Below, piece by piece: positions 26,299-35,103 of a stretch of 64,000 bases of DNA. Origin of the DNA: Thermodesulfobacterium thermophilum DSM 1276. Lineage in GTDB: Bacteria > Desulfobacterota > Thermodesulfobacteria > Thermodesulfobacteriales > Thermodesulfobacteriaceae. The stretch covers positions 62,001 through 126,000 of the forward strand of contig NZ_ATXI01000002.1 of NCBI RefSeq assembly GCF_000421605.1, in the 5' to 3' direction. Every line of letters starts with the position of its first letter. Position 1 is the first letter of the stretch. The translations under genes were made by a program, and so were the position numbers. The notes under the pieces were generated by a model. It worked only from the letters and a program-made list of their open reading frames with translations, did no database searches and had not been told where the DNA came from.

Positions 26299-27702
26299 TT
26301 ATAACACCTTGGCTTTTTTGACTACCTCCCATTTCTTATAGCCCAACCAAAATTGGAGGGTAGCCTGAAACCTGAAAAAGCTGGTGATTTGTCTATAACC
26401 CAAATTTTCGGCTATTCCATATAGCATAAGCCTCAAAACTTGAGACCATCGAGGATACCTTTTAAAACTCATCTCTTCCAAAAAAATACCTCCTACTGAA
26501 AGAAAAATACCATAACCTATCGCTAAGGTTAAAAATAAAACCAAAAACTCAAAGCTTAATATTCCAAAAAAATAACACAAAAAAACTATAGGATAGCCTA
26601 AGGTTTCTACCACTGCCCCAACTGCTTCAAAAAGGTAAAAAGGCATAACCAAACATCCTATCCTTCCGTATTTGGGATTAAAAAACATTCCTTTATAAAA
26701 CCATAAAGTCTGTAATAATCCTAAATGCCATCTCCTTCTTTGTTTGGAAAGCTCTCCCAAGGTTTCAGGGACCTCAGTCCAGCAAACAGGGTCAGGAAGA
26801 AACCTTATGTAATAGGGGTCTCCTTTTTGTCTAAAATGTTTATGCAAACGTACTACTATTTCAAAATCTTCTGTAACCGTAAGGTTGTTAAAACCACCTA
26901 CTTGAAGCAAAGCCTCCCTGTTAAAAAGGCTAAAAGCACCTGAAAGAATCAAGGTACTTTTTAATCTTTCCCAGCCCAATCTTCCGAAAAGAAATCCACG
27001 AATGTATTCAACTATTTGAAAAATAGGCAAGGCTTTTTTAGGAAGTTCTATCGTAGAAACCTTGCCTTCTTGTAATTTTACCTCGTTTAAAACCCTAACT
27101 ACCCCTCCCAAGGCTAAAACAGGAACCTCACTTTCTAAAATCTTTCTACCTAACCTTAAAAGAGAATCTACTTCAAGTACAGTATCTGCATCTACGGTAC
27201 AAACATAAGGATATTGAGCAAAGTTTAACCCACAGTTAAGCGCATCAAACTTACCTCCTCTTTCTTTATCTACCACCAAAAGGTTCGGATACAGCAAAGA
27301 GCGATAAATTCCCCTTACCTCTGCTGTTTGCAGAGTTTTACGATAGATGAAAAATGGCAGTTTTTTCAACTGAAATCTTTCAGTCAGAATCTTCCAGGTT
27401 TCATCGGTGGAACCATCGTTAACCACTATTATTTCAAAATAAGGATAATCAAGGCTTAAGGCTGAGTGTATTGTCCTTAGAATTACCTCTTCTTCATTAT
27501 AAACCGGTATGATAACACTGACAGGAGGAAGCTGTGGATAAAGCTTTAATTCTTGGAAGTTATAAAACCTAAGGTATTTTAAGTATTCAACTATAGACAA
27601 AAAAGAAAGCAACAAAAGTAGAGTATAAAAGGTGTTTAAAGTAGCATAATAAAAACCAATAAAATAATTAAACCCGATTAAAAAACTTTTTAGAATTTCC
27701 AT
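26299..27702 (-). CDS. Processive family 2 glycosyltransferase, membrane-bound (PgaC/BcsA-like)
   Basis: The 467-residue protein has an N-terminal membrane segment (about 10-40), a cytosolic GT-A domain and several C-terminal helices (about 345-430). The processive-synthase signature is complete: VIIPVYNEEEVILRT near 61, DADTVLEVD near 170, the general-base motif TEDFE near 276 and QRRRW near 322. Such enzymes polymerise and translocate a beta-linked glycan through the inner membrane. A PilZ domain is absent from this protein. It is the polymerase of the exopolysaccharide operon; the sugar is not deducible, though the neighbouring deacetylase favours an N-acetylated one. Confidence 0.92.
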   Translation of the reverse strand: MEILKSFLIGFNYFIGFYYATLNTFYTLLLLLSFLSIVEYLKYLRFYNFQELKLYPQLPPVSVIIPVYNEEEVILRTIHSALSLDYPYFEIIVVNDGSTDETWKILTERFQLKKLPFFIYRKTLQTAEVRGIYRSLLYPNLLVVDKERGGKFDALNCGLNFAQYPYVCTVDADTVLEVDSLLRLGRKILESEVPVLALGGVVRVLNEVKLQEGKVSTIELPKKALPIFQIVEYIRGFLFGRLGWERLKSTLILSGAFSLFNREALLQVGGFNNLTVTEDFEIVVRLHKHFRQKGDPYYIRFLPDPVCWTEVPETLGELSKQRRRWHLGLLQTLWFYKGMFFNPKYGRIGCLVMPFYLFEAVGAVVETLGYPIVFLCYFFGILSFEFLVLFLTLAIGYGIFLSVGGIFLEEMSFKRYPRWSQVLRLMLYGIAENLGYRQITSFFRFQATLQFWLGYKKWEVVKKAKVL

Positions 27703-27712
27703 CTTCCCTCTC

Positions 27713-28897
27713 TTATGCCATTTTATAGTTTAAATCCAAAAAAGACTTTATCTTTTCGACATAACTTTTTAAAGGACCTTTAATCCCATCCTCTTTTAAT
27801 CTTTCCCAAACCCCACTCATTACCATTTCTTCTACCAAGCTATCCCTACCATATGGGTCTTTAATCTCAAGCAAAGAAGGCAATCTGACGATTAGCTCTT
27901 CTATAGGAAACTTAAATAACACCTTGGCTGCCTCTCTTCTTACTAAGGCATTTTTATCTTCTAACAGTGGGGTAACATAATCTACCATCTCAGGGGTTAT
28001 CTTCTTTTCTAAAACCTTTAAAGCTGAAAGCCTAACAAACCAGGATGGATGCCTCAAAAAAGGCAAAATTTCCTCTAAACTAACTTCTTTATCCAATTCA
28101 ACGGCTTTGCTCAACACTTTCAAGGCTTTAGCCAAGATTTCTGGATGCTCAAAATTAAGATGCTCTTTCACTATTCTGAGCAAGGTTTCATCTAAATGTT
28201 TAGAATAATAAAATCCTTCCAAAAGAGCCATCCTAAAGGAATTAGAGGGAGGTTGTTCTTTTAGGAAATCATAGATGGCAAAACTTGCCTGTTCCTTAAA
28301 TCTATCTATAAAATCGTTGATTATCAGACTAACCGATCTAAGGTTCAAAACCCTTTGTTTTTGCTTTTCATAAAGAAGATTTAAAAACGTTTTAAAATAG
28401 GCTTTATCAAGGAGTTTACCGCAACTCAAAAAACCTACAAAAGCTACCTCCGGGTCATCTTCCTTTTGTAAGGCCTCTAACATCCTTTCTAAACTTTTTC
28501 TCGAACCTAAAGTAGCCAATATTCTGAAGGCTTCTCCTCTTTCATAAGGTTTAGACGAATGAAGCTTTTTCTCGTATTCCTCTATAAAACCAAGCTCTTG
28601 AGCAAAGATTAAACTCTTTTCAGGTAACCTTGAAGAATAATTTAGAAGTGTCTCTAAAAGGGCCTGTCTCTCTAACGAAGAAGAAACTTTTAGCTTTAGT
28701 TTAAGTTTAGACAAATCTACTGAAGGGGCACGAAAGGGCTCCTCTAAAACCCGAACAAAATAGTTGCGAGCACGGTCTAATCTTTGATATTTTATCTGGG
28801 CCAAAAACCTCCTGATAAAATCATAAATAACCAAAAAGAGATTAACCGAAAAGATAACTAAAATTATAAAAGATAACACCTTTACCGTAAAAAACAT
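27713..28897 (-). CDS. Membrane-anchored HEAT-repeat protein
   Basis: One N-terminal membrane helix (about 4-26, VKVLSFIILVIFSVNLFLVIYDF) anchors a 360-residue alpha-solenoid of HEAT repeats, clearest around SKPYERGEAFRILATLGS (near 115) and FLRHPSWFVRLSALKVLE followed by LEDKNALVRREAAKVLFKF (near 275-325). HEAT solenoids are protein-interaction scaffolds. It is the first gene of the polysaccharide operon, 10 bases before the polymerase, so I infer a scaffold or regulator of the synthase at the inner membrane. It carries no c-di-GMP-binding motif that I can see. Confidence 0.82.
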   Translation of the reverse strand: MFFTVKVLSFIILVIFSVNLFLVIYDFIRRFLAQIKYQRLDRARNYFVRVLEEPFRAPSVDLSKLKLKLKVSSSLERQALLETLLNYSSRLPEKSLIFAQELGFIEEYEKKLHSSKPYERGEAFRILATLGSRKSLERMLEALQKEDDPEVAFVGFLSCGKLLDKAYFKTFLNLLYEKQKQRVLNLRSVSLIINDFIDRFKEQASFAIYDFLKEQPPSNSFRMALLEGFYYSKHLDETLLRIVKEHLNFEHPEILAKALKVLSKAVELDKEVSLEEILPFLRHPSWFVRLSALKVLEKKITPEMVDYVTPLLEDKNALVRREAAKVLFKFPIEELIVRLPSLLEIKDPYGRDSLVEEMVMSGVWERLKEDGIKGPLKSYVEKIKSFLDLNYKMA

Positions 28898-29104
28898 AAA
28901 ATAATCCTTTTTTAAAAGTTTATTTTTTAACTTACTATGTATTAATTGTAGAAATAAATAATTTTAAAGTCAACTAAAAATTTGGACATCGCAGGTTCAA
29001 AATTAAAATGTTACATATTACTTTCAAAGTCTAAATGTCATACAGGGGAAAAAACCTTTTTAAAAGAATAAAGAAATTTGGCATTTTAAAATCCTCTGTT
29101 ACCT

Positions 29105-29132
29105 TTGACAAACCTCAAATTATCCTTATAAT
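29105..29132 (+). promoter_or_regulatory. Strong sigma-70-type promoter before the secreted-protein gene
   Basis: Perfect TTGACA (29105-29110) and perfect TATAAT (29127-29132) are separated by 16 bases. Transcription from here would give a roughly 40-base leader, ending in a CGGAGGT ribosome-binding site before the ATG at 29177, and would continue into coaBC. Confidence 0.85.
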
Positions 29133-29176
29133 ATTTGTTTAATATAAAGCAAAATCGACTTTTATCGGAGGTAAAA

Positions 29177-29620
29177 ATGAAAAAGATGGTAAGATTACTT
29201 ATGGTGTTTACAGTCCTTTGCCTAATGGTTAACTTTAAGGAACTCTCTGCTCAAGAGGTCATAGATGTTACTAAAGAAGTAAACGTAACAGGTAACAACC
29301 CAGAGCTTATATATTATCCTGTTCCATTTATTCCTGTGTTAAAAGACCTTAGTTATCAGGGGGAACAAAGCGCTCTTTTAAAAACTGAAAAGATTATTAC
29401 CGGGATGTTGGTTTTTAAAGGAAATTACAAAGCCAATTCTTTGTTAGAGTTTTATAGAGTTCAGATGAAAAACAACGGTTGGGAAGAGGTGGGAAGTTTT
29501 ACCTCTAAGATTACCTTTGTAGCTTACAAACGCCCAGAAGGGCATGCCTTTATCTCTGTGTCTGAAGGTTATTTTTCTACTGAATTAAGGATCGTAATCA
29601 TCTTTAATAAAACTAATTAG
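29177..29620 (+). CDS. Small secreted protein of unknown function
   Basis: The 147-residue protein has a Sec signal peptide ending ELSAQ near residue 26. The mature part (PVPFIPVLKDL, then ITGMLVFKGNYKANSLLEFYRVQMKNNGWEEVGSF) is a compact domain seen in many periplasmic proteins and lipoproteins of Deltaproteobacteria; I cannot give a firm family name or function. I place the start at 29177, because GGAGGT lies just before it and a signal peptide begins right there; the 14 codons upstream add nothing. It is preceded by the best promoter in the window, suggesting high expression. Confidence 0.75.
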   Translation: MKKMVRLLMVFTVLCLMVNFKELSAQEVIDVTKEVNVTGNNPELIYYPVPFIPVLKDLSYQGEQSALLKTEKIITGMLVFKGNYKANSLLEFYRVQMKNNGWEEVGSFTSKITFVAYKRPEGHAFISVSEGYFSTELRIVIIFNKTN

Positions 29621-29661
29621 AATTAATTTTTAAAATTTTAAAACTCTTAGAGGAGAAAAAA

Positions 29662-30873
29662 TTGGTAGCTAATGGTCTTAAGGGGAGAAACATCCTTGTA
29701 GGGCTCACTGGGGGGATAGCTGTCTATAAGATCTGTGAGTTCATAAGAAAACTCAAAAATTCTGGAGCCAACGTTAAAGTAATCCTTTCTAAAGGTGCTG
29801 AAAAGTTTGTTACCCCTTTACTTTTGGCAAGTCTCTCTGGAGAAAAAGCTTATACTGACGAAGATTTCTTTAAACCAACCGGAGAAATTTTGCATATAGA
29901 CCTTGCCAAGTTTCCTGACGTTGTAATAATAGCACCTGCTACAGCTTCCTTTATGGCTAAACTTGCCTCAGGTCAGGCAGACGAGCTTTTACTTTCTACC
30001 CTGTTAGCCACCAAAAGCCCTGTATACATCTTTCCTTCCATGAATACTAACATGTGGGAGCATCCTGCTACCCAGAGAAATGTAGAAACCTTAAAATCAT
30101 GGGGATACAGGGTTTATGAACCTGCATCTGGGGCTCTTGCCTGCAATACCACAGGTAAAGGCAGGTTACCAGAGGTAGAAGAGATCTTTGAAACACTGCA
30201 AGCCCATTTTGTAAAAAAAGATATGTTAGGGCAAAAGGTTTTGATTACCGGAGGACCTACCAGAGAGTACATAGACGAGGTTAGGTTTATCACCAACGAT
30301 TCCTCTGGGAAAATGGCCTTTTTATTGGCTAAAGAGGCCTACTACCGAGGGGCTGAAGTATATCTTGTCTGGGGAGGAAAAGAACTTCCAGGTATCTTTC
30401 CAAGGATAAACGATTTTTTTGGAATACCTTATCCTAAGGTTTTTTCGGTATCTACCACCAAAGAAATGTTAGAAGTAGCTAAAACACTTTTTCCTAAGTG
30501 CAATTTGGCAATTTTCGCAGCTGCTCCATGTGATTTTAGACCAAAACAAACCCTGAAAGGTAAAATAAAAAAACAAGAAATTCTAACCTTAGAACTGGAA
30601 ATCACAGAAGACATAGCCAAAACCCTTTCTTCTCAAAAACAACCCAATCAGATAACCATAGGGTTTGCCTTGGAAACTCCAGAAAATTTAGAAAAATACG
30701 CCCTTCTCAAGAAAAAAGAAAAGAACTTCGATTTTATCATAGCCAATCCCATCAGCACCTTGTCTGCCGAAACCTCTGACTTTATCGTTTTCACTCCCAA
30801 AGACAAACTTGAGTTCAAAGAGGTTTCTAAGGCTTACTTAGCTAAGGTTTTGTTTGATTTAATCGGGGTGTAA
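29662..30873 (+). CDS. coaBC: Bifunctional phosphopantothenoylcysteine decarboxylase/synthetase
   Basis: CoaBC performs two steps of coenzyme A synthesis. The 403 residues show the flavin-dependent CoaC half (GLTGGIAVYKICEFIRKL at 13-30; PSMNTNMWEHPATQRN near 132; the substrate flap SGALACNTTGKGRLPE near 157) and the CoaB half (KVLITGGPTREYIDEVRFI near 192; AAAPCDFRP near 286). The start is TTG with GAGGAG upstream. Its last 40 bases overlap the convergent ahbD-like gene. Confidence 0.95.
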   Translation: MVANGLKGRNILVGLTGGIAVYKICEFIRKLKNSGANVKVILSKGAEKFVTPLLLASLSGEKAYTDEDFFKPTGEILHIDLAKFPDVVIIAPATASFMAKLASGQADELLLSTLLATKSPVYIFPSMNTNMWEHPATQRNVETLKSWGYRVYEPASGALACNTTGKGRLPEVEEIFETLQAHFVKKDMLGQKVLITGGPTREYIDEVRFITNDSSGKMAFLLAKEAYYRGAEVYLVWGGKELPGIFPRINDFFGIPYPKVFSVSTTKEMLEVAKTLFPKCNLAIFAAAPCDFRPKQTLKGKIKKQEILTLELEITEDIAKTLSSQKQPNQITIGFALETPENLEKYALLKKKEKNFDFIIANPISTLSAETSDFIVFTPKDKLEFKEVSKAYLAKVLFDLIGV

Positions 30874-31904
30874 GGGCATAAGGGTTCTTCTTCTAAATAA
30901 TCACCTGTAGCCTCATAGGCCCTGGCACGACACCCCCCACAAACCCTTATATATTCACATCTTCCGCATTTTCCCTTGTATTTAGAAAAATCTCTAAGAT
31001 TATTAAATACCTCTGAATTCTCCCAAACTTCCTTAAACGTCTGTTCTCTAAGGTTCCCACAAGGCACCTCTAAGTATCCACAAGTTTGTACTATCCCTAC
31101 ATGAGAAATAAAACAAAATCCAGTACCAGCAAGACAACCTCTGGTCATAGCATCAAGTCCAAAGTTTTCAACCGTCACCTCCTTTCCCTCTTTTTTAGCC
31201 CTTTGTCTTAAAATTCGATAATAAGTAGGGGCACAGGTAGCTTTAAGCTGAAGATTACACCTATCTCTTTGTTCGTAAAACCACCCTAAAATCTCTTCAT
31301 ACTTTTCTGCATTAATTCCACCTGTGGAAAGTTCCTTTCCTCTTCCTACTGGGACCAACAAAAAGATATGATGTGCCACCGCACCTAAGGATTTTGCAAG
31401 TTCATGTACCTTAGGGAGTTCTTCTAAATTTTGTGGGGTAATCGTGGTGTTTATTTGGAAAGGAACCCCCACTTTTTTTAAGTTTTCTATCCCTTTTAAA
31501 GCCCCTTCAAATGCCCCTGGAACTTTTCTAAAATTATCATGGCTTTCCGGGGTACTTCCATCAAGGCTGATACTAACCCTGGAAATGCCTGTTTCTTTAA
31601 TTTGTTGGGCTACTTCCTTGGTTATAAGAGTACCGTTGGTAGCAAGCACCGGTTTAAACCCTAAATCTATCGACCGTTTAGCTATCTGAAAAAGGTCTTT
31701 TCTTAATAAAGGTTCTCCGCCTGTAAGGATGATGATAGGCTCTGCCACCTCTTTTATTTCTTCAAGTATTCTGAAAATCTCTTCTGTGGTAAGTTCATTT
31801 GCATAAGGACCTTTAGAGGCTGCTGCCCTACAATGCACACAATCTAAATTACAACTTCTGGTAAGTTCCCAGGCAATAAGCCTTGGCTTAAATGTTTTTT
31901 CCAT
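30834..31904 (-). CDS. ahbD: Radical SAM heme synthase AhbD-like (SPASM)
   Basis: AhbD converts iron-coproporphyrin III to heme b in the siroheme-dependent pathway of sulfate reducers and methanogens. The protein begins KPRLIAWELTRSCNLDCVHCRAAA, with the radical SAM CxxxCxxC. It ends in an auxiliary-cluster region, GCLAGTGFCFISHVG and GKCGRCEYIRVCGGCRARAYEATGDYL cysteine-rich blocks, as in AhbD relatives. AhbC proteins start differently (as I recall). Start is taken at 31904 (MEKTFKP), because GAGGG lies before it, while the longer GTG start overlaps the phosphoesterase stop. It is the last gene of an operon headed by Fur and FeoA, consistent with iron/heme metabolism. A general tungsten/NirJ-type relative is the alternative. 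Confidence 0.72.
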   Translation of the reverse strand: MEKTFKPRLIAWELTRSCNLDCVHCRAAASKGPYANELTTEEIFRILEEIKEVAEPIIILTGGEPLLRKDLFQIAKRSIDLGFKPVLATNGTLITKEVAQQIKETGISRVSISLDGSTPESHDNFRKVPGAFEGALKGIENLKKVGVPFQINTTITPQNLEELPKVHELAKSLGAVAHHIFLLVPVGRGKELSTGGINAEKYEEILGWFYEQRDRCNLQLKATCAPTYYRILRQRAKKEGKEVTVENFGLDAMTRGCLAGTGFCFISHVGIVQTCGYLEVPCGNLREQTFKEVWENSEVFNNLRDFSKYKGKCGRCEYIRVCGGCRARAYEATGDYLEEEPLCPYTPIKSNKTLAK

Positions 31905-31915
31905 CCTTTTTACCC

Positions 31916-33082
31916 TCACATTTTATATCTTTCTCGTAAAAGAACTGCTCTACCTTCAGGCTGCTTTTCATTTTTTATGTTTATTAGTTCTATGATAACC
32001 ACATCAGGAGGAGTTAAAAACCTCATAGGAGGGCCTCCGGTCCCAACCCCTTTTGATACAAAAAGATAAGACCCCTTTCCCAAATATTTTAATCCCCTAT
32101 CAGTTTCGTATAAAAGTTTAACCAAAAAAGAGCCTATTCCTTTATATAGTCCTCCGTGGGTATGACCAGAAAGCATAAGGTTAAAACATCCGATGGTTTC
32201 TTTTTGAACCACCGGTTGATGTTTTAAAACTAACACAAACTTATCTCGAGGGATTTTACACAAAAAAGTGTTTTCATCAAAACCTGGACTACAGGCTTTA
32301 TAATAACGACAATCTCTATCGTCAAGACCAACTAAAACCAAAAAACTTCCTACTATCTCTGTTTCGTCTTTTAATACCTTAAACCCTGACTTTTCTATAA
32401 ACTCTAAAGCCTGTTTCCAGCCTCTGTAGTATTCATGATTTCCCATCACCGCATACTTTCCAAGAGGTGCGGTGATTTTAGCTAATTCTTCTACCAGATG
32501 GTCCTTTTTTCTCATGTTTCCATCAACTAAATCTCCGGTATTTACTATCAGATCTGGTTTTTCCTTTTCCCAGACTTTTTTAACCAGTTCAATCTTTTCT
32601 TGACCCAAAAAAGGCCCTAAATGCAGGTCAGAGATCTGCATGATCTTAACCTGACTTGCTTGAAGAGGAAGTTTATCTGTTCTTATCTGAAGCCTTATAA
32701 CCTCTAAACCAAGGGTTTCATAGTAACTGTATGCAGAAAACCCTAAGGCTAAAGGAACGGCACCTAACAAAATCTTTTTTGAAGTAAGGGCTTCCCAGCG
32801 AAAAACGATCTTTATTAAGTCAAAAACTACACAAAAAACGCAAAGATAAAGCACAAAACCGATCCACATAAGCACCAAAAAAGCCAACCACTTAGAAAAT
32901 AGAGGGTCTAAATATTGGTCAGCATACCTTATTAAAACCGGAGAGAATACAAGTAGGCTAAACAAAAAAACAAAAAATTTACGGAGATTACGTCTTTTAA
33001 CTAAGGGCCTAATCTTAGTAAGATAAAGATAGAGATAAATCAGAGAAAATACAGTAAAAAAGACTAAAAGAAACCAGAACAT
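31916..33082 (-). CDS. Membrane metallophosphoesterase (YkuE/YaeI-like)
   Basis: About four N-terminal membrane helices (1-130) precede a calcineurin-type phosphoesterase domain with MQISDLHLGPF near 149, VNTGDLVDG near 180, VMGNHEYYRG near 211, and LSGHTHGG near 306. Relatives with this layout include YkuE and YaeI-type enzymes, some of which act on phospholipid or UDP-diacylglucosamine substrates; the substrate here is unknown. It lies 12 bases after pstS and just before ahbD in the operon. Confidence 0.85.
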   Translation of the reverse strand: MFWFLLVFFTVFSLIYLYLYLTKIRPLVKRRNLRKFFVFLFSLLVFSPVLIRYADQYLDPLFSKWLAFLVLMWIGFVLYLCVFCVVFDLIKIVFRWEALTSKKILLGAVPLALGFSAYSYYETLGLEVIRLQIRTDKLPLQASQVKIMQISDLHLGPFLGQEKIELVKKVWEKEKPDLIVNTGDLVDGNMRKKDHLVEELAKITAPLGKYAVMGNHEYYRGWKQALEFIEKSGFKVLKDETEIVGSFLVLVGLDDRDCRYYKACSPGFDENTFLCKIPRDKFVLVLKHQPVVQKETIGCFNLMLSGHTHGGLYKGIGSFLVKLLYETDRGLKYLGKGSYLFVSKGVGTGGPPMRFLTPPDVVIIELINIKNEKQPEGRAVLLRERYKM

Positions 33083-33094
33083 AAAATCAAAATT

Positions 33095-34138
33095 TTATGG
33101 TTTTATCCCGTTTTCCTCCCAGTATTTATAAATTTTAGCTTTTACCTCTTCTGGAAGAGGAACATAAGCAAGCCTCACTGCTATAGCATCACCCTGTTTA
33201 AAGGCCCATTCAAAGAATTTAACCACTTCTTTGTTGACCTCCCCTTTCTCCTTAGATAGAAGGATATAGGTTAACCCTGCAATAGGCCAGGCTTTTTCTC
33301 CAGGGGCGTTGGTAATCCAAGCATAGAAATGTTTTTTTGGGTCTAAGTCTGCAGACTTAGCAGCTTCTTTAAAGGATTCTTCAGAAGGGGTAACCACAGC
33401 CCCTGAGGCATTTTTTAAACTTACCATAGAAAGTTTATTCTGTATAGCGTAAGCATACTCTACGTATCCAATCGTATAAGGGGTCTTTTTTACATAGTTA
33501 GAAACTCCTTCATTTCCTTTAGCACCTATTCCCGTTTTCCAGCTTACAGAAGTGCCTGTGCCTACCTCCTTCTTCCATTCAGGACATACCTGAGAAAGAT
33601 AATGAGTAAATATGGCTGTAGTACCTGACCCATCAGCCCTATAAACCACTAAAATTTCTTTATCTGGTAAAACCAAATCAGGGTTAAGTTTCTTTATCTC
33701 TGGATCGTTAAACTTTTTAATCTTACCTAAAAAGATATAACATAAAGTCTTTCCATCTAAAACCAGACTTTTTTCTTTAATATCCGGAATATTCACTACT
33801 GGAACCACCCCTCCAATAACCGTAGGAAATTGAATAAGTTTGTTTTCTTCCACCTCTTTAGGAGTTAAAGGCTTGTCAGTAGCGCCAAAATCAACGGTTT
33901 TTTCGATAATCTGTCTTATACCTCCTCCAGACCCTATAGATTGATAGTTTATCTTAATACCGGTAGACTTATAGTATTCGTTTGCCCAGTTAGCATAAAG
34001 AATGTAAGGGAAACTTGCCCCTGCTCCGTTAATGAATTTAGAGGGCTTGGCAGGCTTTTCCCCTCCCCCTTTACAACCATAAAGACCTAAAAGTACCACC
34101 CAAACAAAAAAAAGTCCTAATAAGGATTTTATCTTCAT
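33095..34138 (-). CDS. pstS: Phosphate-binding lipoprotein PstS
   Basis: PstS captures phosphate in the periplasm for the PstCAB importer. The 347-residue protein has a lipoprotein signal (GLYGCKGGG; the acylated Cys is near residue 22), the start of the mature domain NGAGASFPYILYANWANEYYK, the phosphate-contact segment VYRADGSGTTAIFTHYLS near 167, and GAKGNEGVSNYVKKTPYTIGYVEYAYA near 205. No pstC, pstA, pstB or phoU is nearby. Its start overlaps the PilZ-PyrE stop by 4 bases, so it is translated from the Fur-headed operon. Confidence 0.93.
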   Translation of the reverse strand: MKIKSLLGLFFVWVVLLGLYGCKGGGEKPAKPSKFINGAGASFPYILYANWANEYYKSTGIKINYQSIGSGGGIRQIIEKTVDFGATDKPLTPKEVEENKLIQFPTVIGGVVPVVNIPDIKEKSLVLDGKTLCYIFLGKIKKFNDPEIKKLNPDLVLPDKEILVVYRADGSGTTAIFTHYLSQVCPEWKKEVGTGTSVSWKTGIGAKGNEGVSNYVKKTPYTIGYVEYAYAIQNKLSMVSLKNASGAVVTPSEESFKEAAKSADLDPKKHFYAWITNAPGEKAWPIAGLTYILLSKEKGEVNKEVVKFFEWAFKQGDAIAVRLAYVPLPEEVKAKIYKYWEENGIKP

Positions 34139-35103
34139 AAGCTTACCCCCTGCATCTTTCTTTCATAAGCCTTAATGATTTCAGAGAAGGTAAAAATTGG
34201 CATGAATTCATATCCCTTCTCTTCTATTTTTTCCTTACCTCCTTCTTCTCGGTCAACCAACGCCATAACCTTTACTATCTTGATATTTTCCTTTTCCAAG
34301 GCCTCTATAGCCTTTATCACAGACCCCCCGGTAGTAACCACATCTTCTACCAAAACAACCTCCATGCCAGGCGAAACATTTCCCTCTATTTGTTTAGAGG
34401 TCCCATATTTTTTAGGTTCCTTCCTGATCAAAAGTCCTTCTAAAGGATAATCCTCTTCCTGTGCCTTAGAAAGAACAGCACAAACTATAGGGTCAGCCCC
34501 TATACTCATACCTGCAACTCCATCGACCCCAAGAAACCTTATTTCTTGCCAGAAGGCACAACCTATTAACTCAAAGCTCTTAGAATAAAGGGTAACCTTT
34601 CTGCAGTCTAAGTAATAAGGACTTTCTTTTCCGCTTGCTAAAACAAAAGGCTTATCTGGAGAATAAAGAAAAGCCCTTTCTAAAATAAACTCTAAAAGGG
34701 CATCCCTCTTGGCTTTTATACAGATTTCAATGACACTCTGCACTAAAGGATGAGCTTTCCCTAAAAACCTTCTTAGTTCCTTAAACGCTTTATCTTCAGA
34801 AGGAAGGTTATAATAAATCAAATTTTTTAGATGTTCAAAGCTTTCTGGAGAAATATAGGTAAACTTTATTCCAAACCCTTGTCCTGGAACCGTCCTAACA
34901 ACTATTCCTTTGATAAAAATCTTTACTTCAGGGCTTAAAAACAAAACCAATACCACCTCTTTATCAAGGTCAGGGCAGAAATCACTTTCTAAGAATACCC
35001 CTCCATAGCTTATGTCTTTAATCTTTGCTGAGTAACTTGCGTTTCCTATCAAAAACTCCACATCTACTGGGATGGGAATACGGGTGAATTGACGTTTTTC
35101 CAT
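34135..35103 (-). CDS. pyrE: PilZ domain fused to orotate phosphoribosyltransferase
   Basis: The N-terminal ~100 residues form a PilZ domain with both c-di-GMP-binding elements: R4-x-x-x-R8 (RQFTR) and D30-x-S-x-x-G35 (DISYGG). A helical linker (about 100-130) leads to a complete orotate phosphoribosyltransferase domain (about 130-322). That domain includes FVLASGKESPYYLDCRKVTL, a GVAGMSIGADPI segment, and the PRPP loop VLVEDVVTTGGS near 248-260. PyrE makes OMP from orotate and PRPP in pyrimidine synthesis. Free-standing PyrE is normally about 190-210 residues. Start at 35103 overlaps the feoA stop as TGATG. The fusion suggests second-messenger control or localisation of pyrimidine synthesis, but that is inference. 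Confidence 0.9.
   Translation of the reverse strand: MEKRQFTRIPIPVDVEFLIGNASYSAKIKDISYGGVFLESDFCPDLDKEVVLVLFLSPEVKIFIKGIVVRTVPGQGFGIKFTYISPESFEHLKNLIYYNLPSEDKAFKELRRFLGKAHPLVQSVIEICIKAKRDALLEFILERAFLYSPDKPFVLASGKESPYYLDCRKVTLYSKSFELIGCAFWQEIRFLGVDGVAGMSIGADPIVCAVLSKAQEEDYPLEGLLIRKEPKKYGTSKQIEGNVSPGMEVVLVEDVVTTGGSVIKAIEALEKENIKIVKVMALVDREEGGKEKIEEKGYEFMPIFTFSEIIKAYERKMQGVSL

Noticed and set aside
28898-29104. Search for a riboswitch or c-di-GMP-type aptamer upstream of the polysaccharide operon
   Set aside because: The sequence is AT-rich with no conserved stem-loop signature that I could recognise.
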